In this document: in pieces, positions 1-10,510 of the stretch
How positions within the stretch are numbered: the stretch's first letter is position 1
Layout of the letters: every line of letters begins with the position of its first letter
Assembly: GCA_049999725.1 (NCBI GenBank)
Contig: JBNGIS010039019.1
Coordinates: forward strand, 1-40,342
Source of the DNA: Haplomitrium mnioides
Lineage: Eukaryota > Marchantiophyta > Haplomitriopsida > Calobryales
DNA: 40,342 nucleotides
Direction: 5' to 3'
Notes under the pieces: model-generated
The model's database searches: none
What the model was told of the DNA's origin: nothing
What the model saw: the letters and a program-made list of their open reading frames with translations, nothing else
Translations under genes and position numbers: made by a program

Positions 1-282
1 GCAACAAAAGGGAAATGCAAATCCAAGTTACACATTGATATACTTGACTTGACATAAATCATGATTATGTCATTTGATTTTCTGCTCATCCAGAAAAACC
101 AATTGAGGAAAACCACTCTAACTACCATTAAAGCAAATCTATTTGAGTACAAAAGACAAAAAACCCTCAATCTTGAATTATTTCAAAGAGATTCAAATAG
201 TGTCATTAACACTGAGACATATCAAGCAAACCTTGATGAATCTTCTAAAGCTAAATCTGAAGAAATCAAGACCAGTGACTAA
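1..282 (+). pseudogene. C-terminal end of an unrecognised coding sequence, copy 1 (cut by window start)
   Basis: I do not recognise the protein. An open frame runs to a TAA at 280-282. It matters because the minus strand at 4529-4815 encodes a clearly related peptide ending at the same point: both carry NQLRK, then TL-TIK, NLFEY and RQK blocks, a VINT block, and a shared ending EIKTSD followed by TAA. Similarity at protein level up to the same stop codon, and its loss beyond the stop, indicates that both are 3' ends of one ancestral coding sequence. The nucleotide match runs to about base 10, so copy 1 probably continues outside the window. The ATG at 61 is unlikely to be the true start. No signal peptide, membrane segment or catalytic motif is visible. 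It could be a gene carried by a mobile element or a decayed host gene. Confidence 0.45.
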
Positions 283-768
283 AGTCCTTCAAGAATTTTG
301 TTCTATATTTTGTATTTGCAAATCTGGTATAATTTAAGAGGATCATTTCCAAAAGGATTTGAAAATCGTATTTAGTAACTAGTTGGATTTTTGGCAAACT
401 TGAACTTGTGACCGTAAATCATTCCAAGTTGAATGTTGTTCTCTGTAAATGAAACTTTAATTCATAGTTAATATTTTTATTTGTTTCGTAGAAATATTTT
501 CATCTCTAAAATATAAGTATTTTTCTTTCAACTTTTAAGGTTATTATCTCGCTGAAGCATCTGCTCAAGTTGACTAAATTGTTTTTCTTTTTAAGACTTT
601 GTTGTAAAAATTGAAATCTTTAGCGCTGTTTGACTTTAAAGAAGAAGAGCTTTGTACCCCTTTTTACTTTTAGATTCGAAATTAGAAATCAAAATCTTTT
701 GCATACGTAGAGTTTGTTGCAAAAATGGAACATTTACAGTATGTATCCTCTGTTGTAGAAGTGTGAAC
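283..768. other. 3' flank of copy 1, no gene seen
   Basis: AT-rich sequence beyond the stop of copy 1. It aligns only weakly with the matching flank of copy 2 (about 4160-4528 on the minus strand). No open frame or RNA gene is supported. Confidence 0.4.
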
Positions 769-1080
769 CATATGCGTGCATAGACTTTGATTTGCAAGCG
801 AAACGTACAACGCACAAAAACTCTTGTACATAACCTAAAACCTAGCTTCTTGCCAATCTTTGTTGTGGAATGTTGAGCTGGTGAGTTCCGATTCCTATGC
901 GCGCATAGACTTTGAGGTGGAAGGTTCAGATGGTGAGTTCGGATTCCTATGCGCGGATAGACTTTGGAGTGGAGTGTTCACTTGTTGAGCCTAGATTCCT
1001 AAGCGCGCCTAGACTTTGGGGTGGAGTGTTCACATGTTGAGCTTGGATTCCTATGCGCGGATAAACTTTGGGGTGGAAGT
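769..1080 (+). repeat. 52-base tandem array with CTATGCGCGCATAG palindromic core
   Basis: ATTCC-TATGCGCG units start at 891, 943, 995 and 1047, an exact 52-base period. Each is followed by (A)GACTTTG-type sequence and a GTTGAGC/GGTGAG stretch. A diverged core (TATGCGTGCATAGACTTTG) lies upstream near 774. The best core, CTATGCGCGCATAG, is a perfect 14-base palindrome. The array lies about 490 bases past the stop of coding copy 1. Confidence 0.8.
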
Positions 1081-2360
1081 CCACCCCTTCCAAAAGTTCT
1101 ACTTCTCATGGATGACTCTTAAGCTTCTTCATACAAAGACTACCGCTTACAACTTTGTTTGTACATAGGTCGTAGACTCTTTTGTAGATCTTGAGACCTT
1201 TGTTTGGTTGAATCAAGTCTAAAACTTGGACATGTTTCTTGTTTACAATCTTAATGCAATCTCCTAAGCTACTACTTTTTTTATTCTGAACTATAATACG
1301 TTTCTGTATATGCTTCGTTGAACTATGAAAATTTTTAAATGCTGGAACCTTTTTTGATATGAAAAATCACAATTTTTTCCTAAAAAAAAAGTTCCTGTTC
1401 TGAATAGCCTGTTCATGGTTCAAAGTAGCGGTTGTTAGAAATGCTTATCAACCATACAATTTAGATGAAACAAGGTGCTTTGAATTCTTGTTGAGCTTTT
1501 AATTCTATTGAAACTAATCAAGCTCTTAGTAAATCACTCGACTATTTTTATTGAGGTCAGTCGTTTCTCTAGTTTTCATCTTTAACAATTGTTGCTTGAA
1601 CAAGAGCACATGGTCAACCTTGGCAATCTAGGCAATTTGCAATCATATGATCAAGTTGTTGACAATAAAAACATTCTCCACTTTAGCATAGGCACTCACG
1701 CTCTACATCGACGAGTGTCTTTCTTTGCATTGCATCAATCTCCATAAGCACAACCTGATTTAGTGGTATATGAACATTTGGTGAAGCTTGTTGTGGAACA
1801 TGGCCTAACTTCAATAGTTGCTAGTAGTGAGTCGCATCGTTCAGCCATGTGCATTACTTCTTCTAGTTGAGAAGGCTCTCTCATTGTCACTTCCATTCTA
1901 GTGTGTGGCTTCAATCATAAAAAAAAAACGATGTAAAGCTTCTCTCTTGCCTATATTAGGAATTTTAATAATGATATTCTGAAATTGTGTGGCATAGCTC
2001 CTCACTGCATCCAATTGATTCAATTTTGCCAATAAATCTCTTGCCACCTTTGGAGCACTTAAATTATTGCTAGTAAAGCTTTAATATGTTTTAAGAATAT
2101 TCTATCTATTGATGATTATCTTCTTTAAATATACTATTTTACAATTCTCCTGTCTATGAAATATTTGATATCAAAATGTTTTTGGAATACCATGAGTACA
2201 TATATCAAGCAAATTGCAAGCTTAAGAAAAAATTGCTACAAAAACTCACAAATGTCAAAAAATATAAACTTTGAAGTCTAAAATTGAAAATCATTTTTCT
2301 TGGATGTGAAATGAAACAAAAGCTTGGTAGTGGTTCTTTGTTCAAAGAAACAATTTCTAG
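1081..2360. other. No gene seen
   Basis: AT-rich sequence with short homopolymer runs. Open frames are under 80 codons with no recognisable motif. Nothing supportable. Confidence 0.4.
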
Positions 2361-3158
2361 ATGTATCTGCAATAACACAAACATCCTTTGATATAGATGG
2401 ATTAGGCATCCATTAATGTATCTTTGATAACTCAAACATCCTTTTCTACAGATGGATCATGTATCCACATATATATTCGTAATAACTTGAACATCTTTTG
2501 CTACAAATGGATCGGGCATCCACGTGTATATTTGTAATAACTCAAACATCCTTTGTTACATATAGATCAAGCATCCACACATGTATTTGCAATAACTCAA
2601 ACACCCTTTACTACACATGGATCAAGCATCCACAGATGTATACACAATAACTCAAACACTCAATCATACATTTACAAATGTTGTCAAGATAATTTGAACA
2701 TCCTTTACTACAAATGGATAAGGCATCCACAAATGTATCCACGATAACTCAAACATCCTTTGCTACATTTGAATCAGACATCTAAAAATGTATCCGCAAT
2801 AACTTGAAGATCTTTTGCTACAGATAGATCAAGCATCCACATATGAACATGATGTAACTTGAACATCTTCTGCTACATATGAATCAAACATCCACAAATA
2901 TATCTTCAATAACTTGAACATTCTTTGTACCAAATGGATTAGGCATCTACAAATATATTTGTGATAACTCAAACATCATTTGCTAAAAATATTTAGGTAT
3001 TCATAGATGTATCCAATATAACTCAAACATCCTTTGCTACAAATGGATGAGGTATCTATAGATATATTTGCAATGGGCTAAGCTCAAACATCCTTTACTA
3101 CATATGGATTTGGCATCCACAGATGTATCCACTATAACTTAAACATCTTTTGCTAACA
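2361..3158 (+). repeat. 55-base minisatellite, about 15 copies
   Basis: Diverged units of the form AATAACTCAAACATCC, TTTGCTACA, ATGGAT, GGCATCCACA, ATGTAT follow one another. Unit starts at 2371, 2426, 2481, 2536, 2591 and 2646 are exactly 55 apart. One unit is shortened to about 42 bases (2646-2687). The 55-base period then resumes at 2688, 2743 and 2798. The array decays into unrelated sequence after about 3155. No frame stays open across it. Confidence 0.9.
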
Positions 3159-3973
3159 GTTGCTACTATGAACCAAGAACAAACACTTAAAACATGATTT
3201 TTTTAATTTTCTTTTTGCAAAAAACATGACGTTTTCAAGTTCAACAAATGGACAAAATTAGAGTATTTTTCCTTTAAAAAAATTATATGAGCTTTTCAAT
3301 TTAATTTTTGACAATTTCAACAAGCTTGTTGGATAGAAATGAATACTTTTATGTAAAATTGAATGAAATTCTAAGTTTTCTTGTGAAAAATAATGAAAAT
3401 GTCAAAGTCAATCAAAAGTTCAAAAATTGTGTTTTTTTTTTACAAAAACTTGGAATTTGCATGGAAAACATTCCAAAGCCATAAATTTCAATTAATTGTC
3501 AAAATTAAGTCATACGCGCATAGACATGCTGCCACTACAAACTTATTATTTGAAAAATAAACAAAAAGCTTGGAGAAAAGTATAAGTAAGCCAAGAGGTA
3601 GGGCAATTGATTCAGAGTATCAAGGCATAAAAGTTTCAAAAACCAAGTCTTGTAGGGAGTTTAGAGCTCTACTTTGAAGTCTATGCAAGAAATTGGCTTT
3701 CAATTTTGCTTCAAAATCCATGTGTGTGAAAGGTTAAGTAGTCATATTTTACAAGCGTTCAACAATTCAATGGATCATAAAATTTAGAAATCCACATGCA
3801 AGAAAGAGTCAATAGTCAGAATCAAAAGGGCTGGAGCAACCTAAGCAAGAAGTGGATTTAGAAATTTGCATTAGTCTAATTGGTTAGATTTTTCCAAGTT
3901 TTGGGTCAAAATCCCTGCAAACAAAAGGCTCTGAGTTCTACATCATTGCATAAGGCTCTTAGTTGTACACATG
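3159..3973. other. No gene seen; one isolated palindrome-core copy
   Basis: AT-rich sequence without a coding frame. A single CATACGCGCATAGAC at 3511-3525 resembles the palindromic core of the flanking arrays, in the orientation of the left array. Confidence 0.4.
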
Positions 3974-4158
3974 AGTCTTTGCATGTAGAATGTTCCAAGT
4001 TCCTTATGAGAGTCTATGTGTGCATAAGGATCCAATTTATTCATCAGAGCTAATGCGCTCATAGGGTTCCAAGTTCCCCATCAGAGTCTATGCGCGCATA
4101 AGGTTTCAAATTCCACATCAAAGTCTATATGTGCATAGGGTTCAATGTTATGAGTCAA
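3974..4158 (-). repeat. 37-base tandem array with the same palindromic core, inverted
   Basis: AGTCTATG-type units start at 3974, 4011, 4048, 4085 and 4122, an exact 37-base period. The clearest core is AGTCTATGCGCGCATAAGG at 4085. Read on the minus strand it gives the CTTATGCGCGCATAGACT order of the 769-1080 array, so the two arrays face each other. It lies about 370-550 bases past the stop of coding copy 2. Confidence 0.8.
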
Positions 4159-4528
4159 TAGTCTAGGTAGGCGAAGGCTTCAGCAATCCCAAAGGTCAAT
4201 AACAAAGCTTTTGGTAGTCCAAACAATAAATATTTTCAGCCAACGGTAAAAATATAATAATATTTTGGATCACAAAATGTTTGACAAAAAAAATTAATAA
4301 TTACTATTTTCTATTACATTAAAAGATAATGAGAGTCAAATTACAATAGTTTACACTAAAAAGTTCAAGCACACATACAAATTTATTTCAACAACAAGAA
4401 ATTTCTTGAACAAATACGATCATATACTTTATAAAATATATGAACTTAAGTTGTAGCATAAGTTGAAAGTATACTATAAACAATAGAGTAGAGAAACATG
4501 TATTTCAAAAACAAAACCATAAATGGTT
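4159..4528. other. 3' flank of copy 2, no gene seen
   Basis: AT-rich sequence between the 37-base array and the stop of minus-strand coding copy 2. Only weak similarity to the flank of copy 1. Nothing else visible. Confidence 0.35.
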
Positions 4529-4815
4529 TTAGTCACTAGTCTTTATTTCTTTGAATTTAGCTTCAGAATACTTATAAAGATTATGGCGGTCTCATCTAGT
4601 ATTGATCACGTTGATTGATTCTCTTTCAAACACTTGAGGATTCATTGCTTTCTGTCTTTCATATTCAAATAAATTTGATTTAATAGTAGCTAGAGTCATT
4701 TTTCTCAATTGGTTTTTTTTGTGTAAGAAGAAAATCAAAAGAGAGAATTGCAATTTGTGTTACATCAAGTACATCAATATGAGATTTGAATTTGCGTTTT
4801 TTTTATGTTATTTTC
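4529..4815 (-). pseudogene. C-terminal end of the unrecognised coding sequence, copy 2
   Basis: On the minus strand this encodes the counterpart of the peptide at 1-282. NQLRK, TLATIK, NLFEY and RQK are preserved, as is a VINT block and the ending KEIKTSD plus TAA at 4529-4531. An in-frame TGA lies just after the VINT block, so this copy is broken. The two copies are tail to tail, about 4.2 kb apart between stops. Substitutions between them are scattered, implying an old duplication. Product unknown. Confidence 0.5.
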
Positions 4816-5520
4816 TTTAGAAAGTATTGTCTAGAAAACTCATCCTTAGCCTCACAAACAAACCATTGAATATGTACTTGTTTTGGGTTTGGAGGTCGCT
4901 ACTCATTAAATGAAAAAACTTTGAGGACTTTTGCAATCTAAAATAGTCTGCATTTTGGTTTGAATGATGTAACAACACAAATAAACATTTTGGCTTTCAT
5001 ATTATATAGGTTACCAAATTTTTGTTCATATATATTTTTGATGTGAAACAGTTTTTTCTCATAGCCTAGATGCACCATCATAGATAGCTTGATGTGTTCA
5101 ACATATACGTTCTGCTGGAGCCTCTTCTTCTAGCTTGTGAGCATCAACTTGAAAAGTTGCACCAACATTTTGAGAATTATTACAAGAATTTGTAGATTGT
5201 GTGCTTAGAAATAAGAATTTATGTTTTGAGTCCTCATCTCTTTCTTTCAATGATGTTTGCTAAAATCTCTTGTTGGGAAAAAAAAATTCATTCCACTACT
5301 GAATATCTGATTTTGTAAGGAAACTATAGCGATTCTCACTTATGTTGTTCTTAATTTCAAAGACTACTTTCCCGACATCAACTTTTCTTGCTTCTTTTTT
5401 AGATCAATTGATTTCATAATAAGTCTCCAATGAGATTAACATTGTACCTAGAAGTTTCTTTTCTGCTTCAGGTTGACACTTGAGTTGACAAACACCATCC
5501 AAAGGTAACCAAAATTCATA
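4816..5520 (-). pseudogene. Probable decayed upstream coding part of copy 2, unrecognised
   Basis: Read on the minus strand from 5520 down, the sequence looks coding. A run with FWLPLDGVCQLKCQPEAEKK, then LLGTMLISLETYYEI, then KVDVGKVVFEIKNN and ENRYSFLTKSD is open apart from scattered stops. I do not recognise it. It lies upstream of, and in the same direction as, copy 2, so it may be more of the same gene, but frames shift between about 5230 and 4815 and I could not join them. Its upper end coincides with the TGTTGGAAAT start of the putative LTR at 5521, as if that element had inserted into it. Confidence 0.3.
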
Positions 5521-5670
5521 TGTTGGAAATTATTTACTCAAAATTCTTTGTAATAGTTACTAAAACTAGTAAAGAATAGCTAAAAATGAAGTAGTAAATA
5601 GTGTCAACTATATCTTGAAAGTTGCTACTAAGTTAGAGTAGCAAAAAGCGGATGTTGTTATAAAGAGCTA

Positions 5671-5910
5671 AACACATGGCAAGAGAAAAGAAAGTCAACA
5701 AATTAAAGTGAAAGAGGAAGTCTAGATAAACTACTTTAGAAGAGGATAAAAACACATGACAAGTAGAGGATTACATCAAGTAGAATGTTATTAAGATAAA
5801 AACACGTGGCAGAAAGAGAACTAAAGAGATGAAAGGCTCTTAAGATAAAGACACGTGGCAAAAAGAGAACTAAAGGGAGATAGAAGGCTCTAAATATAAT
5901 GACATAAGGC
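5671..5910 (+). promoter_or_regulatory. Repeated G-box-like motifs (CACGTGGC) in putative LTR U3
   Basis: Five spaced motifs: AACACATGGC at 5671, AACACATGAC at 5751, AACACGTGGC at 5801, ACACGTGGCA at 5851 and the decayed GACATAAGGC at 5901. Those at 5801 and 5851 contain the full CACGTG G-box. The last three are embedded in units of about 50 bases that share GATAAA, AAGAGAACTAAAG and GAAGGCTCT blocks. They lie 100-340 bases upstream of the TATA box. Confidence 0.55.
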
Positions 5911-6009
5911 ATAAGGAGAATAAAAGTACACAGTGGTCCAATTAAAAGAGGATAGAAAAGGAACCAATGAGGTTCCTCTATCTATGTAAGAAAAGTTCCT
6001 TCTATCAAG

Positions 6010-6017
6010 TATATAAA
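6010..6017 (+). promoter_or_regulatory. TATA box of putative LTR
   Basis: TATATAAA lies 134 bases before the end of the putative LTR, after the G-box-like repeats. Confidence 0.45.
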
Positions 6018-6150
6018 CAATGGAGAGTGAATGGTTAGGCATCTCTTACTTTGTGGTTTTTGAAGTTCTTTGTGCACTCCTCTTATGCTAACTTGTATGT
6101 GTCAAACTTGTGCTAACTTATGTGTGTAATGTGGGCGTATAGTGCTATAG

Positions 6151-6165
6151 TGGTATCAGCTGAAG
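6151..6165 (+). other. Primer binding site-like sequence
   Basis: TGGTATCAGCTGAAG shares its first nine bases with TGGTATCAGAGC, the plant initiator-Met primer site seen intact at 36971. Similarity falls after TGGTATCAG. Confidence 0.45.
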
Positions 6166-6720
6166 CTTGTTCTTCTTTAAATAGCATAGACTGCCTTTCT
6201 TTAAAGAAGTACGTAAGACCTTTTGGAGTAGTGGAATCTCTACTTCGTATTAACTCCAAGAGAGTTAAACTATCAAGTTTTTATGAGTAAATGATAACGG
6301 ATATCCCATCCTTTAAAAATGAAGACAAGAAGTTTGACTTGATGGTATGGTAGCCAATGGATAGAGGAACATTTTTACCTCATAGAATTCCTCTATTAAA
6401 TCCTTTTAACATTTGTGTGTCTAATATTGACAAACATTTCATTTGTCAATTTCTAGTATATAAATTTTGTGATGACTATATGGTTTTTGTGATGGAATCA
6501 AGAGAGCATGTTATCTTATATATAGTAAACTATAGTGTTACATGGGAGTGCTTTATTTATGTTTTGTGATGGATAGAAGAGTTCAACTCCAAGTGTCATA
6601 TTTTATTAGAGTAACGTCTAAGCAAATGCAACAAGATTTTCTTGTTTGCAAGTTTGGAGAGAGGTTTTGTAATGTAATATTGGTATCCACTAAACCTTTT
6701 ATTTTACATATTCTTCACAA
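6166..6720. other. Leader between primer site and gag relic
   Basis: Two short open frames (6357-6569 and 6542-6724) encode mildly similar peptides (LVYKF and LVCKF contexts), hinting at a decayed duplication. Neither is a recognised protein. Confidence 0.3.
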
Positions 6721-7955
6721 TTGAAAGGTGAACATATTTGTTTTTGTATAAGTTTTAGGAGGTTAAACTATGATGGAACAACATGGATGCTAACTCTAGA
6801 AGCTTTGAAGAAAAAAGTTTGGATGATGGCAAAGTTGGAAGAGCTTCAATCAACTCTTATAGCAAGCCAACAACAAACAAACATATTGATGGCAGAAATG
6901 GTGACAATGTGATTACAACAAGAAAGTGGAGAAGGAAGTTGAGAGACGTTACTTCAAAAAATGAGCAAGTCATGCAAGGTAAAGCCTTATATAGGATGTT
7001 ACATAGTTGGTATTGTAGAAGGATAGGTCTATCAAATGGAAGTTTATATGTCATATTATCCAAATGCTTCAGATTTGGAGAAAGGAATATTTGCAAGGTC
7101 ATTTTCAACATTGCATTGATCAATATGGCTTCAATGGTAGGAGTGATAGAAAAATACACAAGGAGAACCACTTTTGTGGAGTAGTTTAAAAGAAGGTTTG
7201 CTCCAAAGTTTTACAATAGTAGATTCTATATTGATCACAAGAACAAAGCTTTGGGAGTTGGAACAACAAGGAAGCATTGTAAGATATATTGAGGAATTTC
7301 GAAGCTTGCAAGTCCAAATCAAAGATATGAGTCTAGCAAGAGGCCATTGACAAAGTTTTACAAGGGTTAAAGAGAAAGATTGGAGGAGAAGTTATGATGC
7401 GTAACCCAATATACGTAAATAAAACCATTTGGTTTTCTTAACAAATTGAAGGGATACTAGAAATTGTGCAAGATGGAGGAAACTATGGCCCTATGTATAT
7501 GGAGTTGGGAAATATAAAAAGAAGAGAATTTTATTGCCCAAATCACCAACAAGGAGGACCACAACATACTACTGAAAAGAGGATGGATGATCGATGAGAA
7601 ACTCAAACATGCTACAATTGTGGTCGAATAGGATACATTGCACCAAATTGTAGTCAAGGTCAAGTATTTTGGTGGCCTCTTTATAATATCAACAATGAAG
7701 GAGATGAAAAATGTCAGGGAAATGATGGGCACTAGTGAAAAAACTTTGTGGTTTTGTTGGGATAAAGAAAAAAGGCAAGGAAAGTACTCAACAATGTCTA
7801 ATCTACTATATAGAAAAACAAAAAATAGAAGGTTAATTGTGGTTGATGGATGGATGGAAGGATTGGCAATAAGAATTTTGGTGGACTCCCGAGTAGAAGA
7901 AAATTATTTATCATTGGCTATAGCATTGAAGTTGAAGTTGGCCTTTTGTTACTAG
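6721..7955 (+). pseudogene. Ty3/gypsy gag-protease relic
   Basis: Remnant of a retrotransposon capsid and aspartic protease. Around 7245-7330 the translation has LWELEQQGSIVRYIEEFRSL followed by QVQIKDM, the pattern of the plant gypsy gag domain. A zinc knuckle at 7610-7651 reads CYNCGRIGYIAPNC, that is CX2CX4HX4C with the histidine changed to tyrosine. The open frame 7638-7955 ends in a protease-like stretch, AIRILVDSRVEENYLSLAIA. The family's catalytic DSG appears as DSR, so the glycine is lost. Knuckle and protease lie in different frames, so the gene is frameshifted as well as mutated. Reverse transcriptase and integrase do not follow; the element is truncated near 7955. Confidence 0.6.
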
Positions 7956-8512
7956 CCTCAACATCCATATAAATCTCATAGTAGAACAGCACATACCATA
8001 GAACTTACACAATGATCGGGATAGGGGAACAAACACATACACACTTACTACTCAACCGCAAGATGAGAGCATCACCATCAAAACAACTCAAATAACTTTG
8101 AAGCATAATGTTGACAACACATGCCCTCCATATGAATTGTACAGGATGTCAATTTGCATATCTTTCCTAGTAGCCTCAGCATCGGAGCTTCTCTAACACA
8201 CATGATCAGATTTCTCTTTTTTGGATTTTCCATTGTCTCTCTTTCTTCCCATCTACTAGCTTCCCAACACTCAGAAATACAACCAAATTGTATTACGAAC
8301 ATCGGTAAGATCAAAACTTCCCTACAATCTCCACAGAAGCATCTTCCATTCCTCTCAGCACACGCTATGAAATTGATTCTCTAATAGATTCTCCACATTT
8401 TGATTCTATATCTATTTCATCACCTTGTCTGGGAGAACCACAGTAACATTCTTCAATAAATTGTCGAAGGAGGCGAGCAAGCGAGAGAGAGCTAGAGTGA
8501 TTGATCAAGCAT

Positions 8513-8554
<42 letters not shown>

Positions 8555-8986
8555 GATACCCTGGCTATACCCAATTCCCATAAAAGAAAACATTTTCTCA
8601 CTACACCGTCCATTCAAATGTTCTTGGATTTTCTTCATCAATTCCTCACCATCTTCCTTATCCTGTATCCCTATTTCCATCCTGTTACTACTGACAGGTA
8701 TCTTGACCAAGTCTCGATAGTTGATGAACCCGATTTCTTGGTCTTCTCTTGCACTCCATATGTGATTACTTGAATTCTTAATTACAAACAAATAAAGCAA
8801 ACTACTAAACAATCCACAAGAAAGAAAGTATATAAAACTATCCCACAACTTGGTTTTAGAAAATTTTCACCATTTTTTGATCAACCATTTCTCTAGACTT
8901 TCTTGGTAGTCTACTAGTTTCTTGATCGGAGTTGGCTTGCACGTACCTATACTTGCCATTTGAACATTAATTTGAGTCTAGCCTAG
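7956..8986. other. Unassigned sequence with short open frames
   Basis: The longest frame is a minus-strand 118-codon ORF (8492-8848) with a hydrophobic N-terminus (residues about 3-22) and a charged middle. Its C-terminal (SL)n run comes only from the GA microsatellite. A plus-strand 76-codon frame overlaps at 8154-8384. I recognise neither, and neither has a homologue elsewhere in the window. Confidence 0.25.
8515..8548. repeat. (GA)17 microsatellite
   Basis: Pure GA dinucleotide run, with GATA-GAGAGA decay on its right edge. Confidence 0.95.
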
Positions 8987-9220
8987 AGCATAGTTTCTAA
9001 TATAACAAATGTATAATTATTACAAAATCAATCATATTTCCCTGTTTTCTGAAGATGTCAAAGAGTTGATGACACGTTGATGCAGATCTTGTTCATTTGC
9101 AAGTACTTTCATGTAGAGCCAATTCTCTTAAAGATACATTGATGTAGATCCAATTAACTTCTTTTTGTGTCTTCCATGCTTCTTTTATTGTACATTTCTT
9201 CTCAACTTTCTGTGGTAATA
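8987..9220 (-). mobile_element. 3' LTR-like 234-base direct repeat of gypsy element 1
   Basis: Matches 12125-12358 over its full 234 bases with scattered substitutions. Shared blocks include TTTCTAATATAACAAAT, GAGTTGATGACACGT, GTAGAGCCAATT and GTACATTTCTTCTCAAC. On the minus strand the right copy begins TGTTAC; this copy has TATTAC there. Both end TATGCT. Minus-strand gypsy coding lies between the copies, so this would be the 3' LTR. Confidence 0.6.
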
Positions 9221-10487
9221 GATCCTCTAATTCAAGCTTGGACGTCATGTGCGAAAGTTTTAACTTTACAAATAAGAACAAAAATTTGAGGAAGAGTAAT
9301 AAGGGGTGTAAAACAAGTCGAAGAGATCCTCAAAACAAATAATAAAAAAACAACAAAGGCCCAAAAACACCCAATCTAAATAAGAAACAAGAACAAAAAT
9401 CACACATAGTAAAGTTTAACCCAATTGGCATTCATTGGCGTTGTGAAAGTGGTTTCATCAATTGTTTCAAGGCTCAAATAACTGTGAGAATGGACCGCAG
9501 TTACTCTATAAGGACTTGACTAGTGATTGGTGAACTTGGGAGCAAAATGGATAAACCTCATATCATAAACAAGGACTAAGTCATGCACTTGAAAGGATCT
9601 ATCCTTGATGTGTCTATCATGATGGTCCTTTACTTGTAGCTAGTGGGCCGATTGCAAAGCAATGGCATGGACTCTGGTCTCTGTGAGTTGTTTGAGAGTG
9701 GCAAGTCAATGTTTCAAAGATTTAATTGGACTCAAGCGATAGAGAATAGCAATACGCAGAGAAGGAACTTGGATTTCCCTCGAAAGCAAGGGTTCTTGAC
9801 CATAGAATAAATGAAATGGAATGTAGCATATGGAAGATTAGGTCATGGATCGATAGGCCTATAAAAGCAACATTCAAGTGTTCATCCTAGTTTGAGCGAT
9901 GTGCTGATATCGTCTTAGCAAAAATGGCTTTTAGGATCTTGTTTGTAGACTCAGCTTGTCTATTTTCCTAAGGATGGTGGGGAGCTGATGAACATTGGCG
10001 AATAGAATATTATTCTATGAAAGCCGAAGTCACATCATTGAGAAAGTGGGGATTTTGATCACTTACAATCTCCAATAAACATCCAAAACGGGTGAGAATG
10101 TGGGAGTAAAAGAAAGAAGAAGCTGAAACAACATTGTCAACAAGATGTGCTATTGCTTTGGCTTGCTTAGTGATGCAATGCGTAGCAGCAAGGATATATT
10201 GATTCTGGCGACTATAAGAAGGAGGAGTTATCGGGTCGATAAAGTCAAGACCTTGTTTTTCAAAAGTCGACATGGGAAGGATTGATATCAAAGGCATTTT
10301 TGATGCCTTTGTAGGATGACTGGTTCTTTGATATGCATCACATGTTTTGGTGAGCCTATGTGCATCGACAAAGAGAGTTGGCCACTAATAGCTAGAAGAT
10401 AAAACTTTCAAAGTTGTAGTTTCTCTAGCAAAATGTCCACCATAAGCAGATGTGTGGCAACCTTGCAAAACTTAAGAGGTCTTGGGT

Positions 10488-10510
10488 GGGGGGGGGGGGG
10501 GGGGGGGGGG
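10488..10510. repeat. Poly-G run of 23
   Basis: Uninterrupted G tract inside the integrase zinc-binding end of gypsy element 1, immediately left of an 85-base tandem duplication. Run length is prone to sequencing error. Confidence 0.85.

Larger units (their letters stand above)
5521..6150 (+). mobile_element. Putative 5' LTR of a gypsy-type element
   Basis: The segment begins TGTTGGAAAT, contains a TATA box (6010-6017) and is followed at 6151 by TGGTATCAG, the start of the plant initiator-Met primer site. A broken gypsy gag lies downstream on the same strand. I found no second LTR copy, and the 3' edge does not end in CA, so both boundaries are inferred. Confidence 0.4.

Noticed and set aside
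769-4158. CRISPR-like array
   Set aside because: The units are contiguous tandem repeats with related linkers, not identical repeats with unique spacers, and the context is plant nuclear DNA.
8492-8848. 118-codon minus-strand gene with a hydrophobic N-terminus
   Set aside because: About 15 C-terminal residues come from the GA microsatellite. No family is recognised and no supporting context exists, so it is only mentioned in the unassigned stretch.
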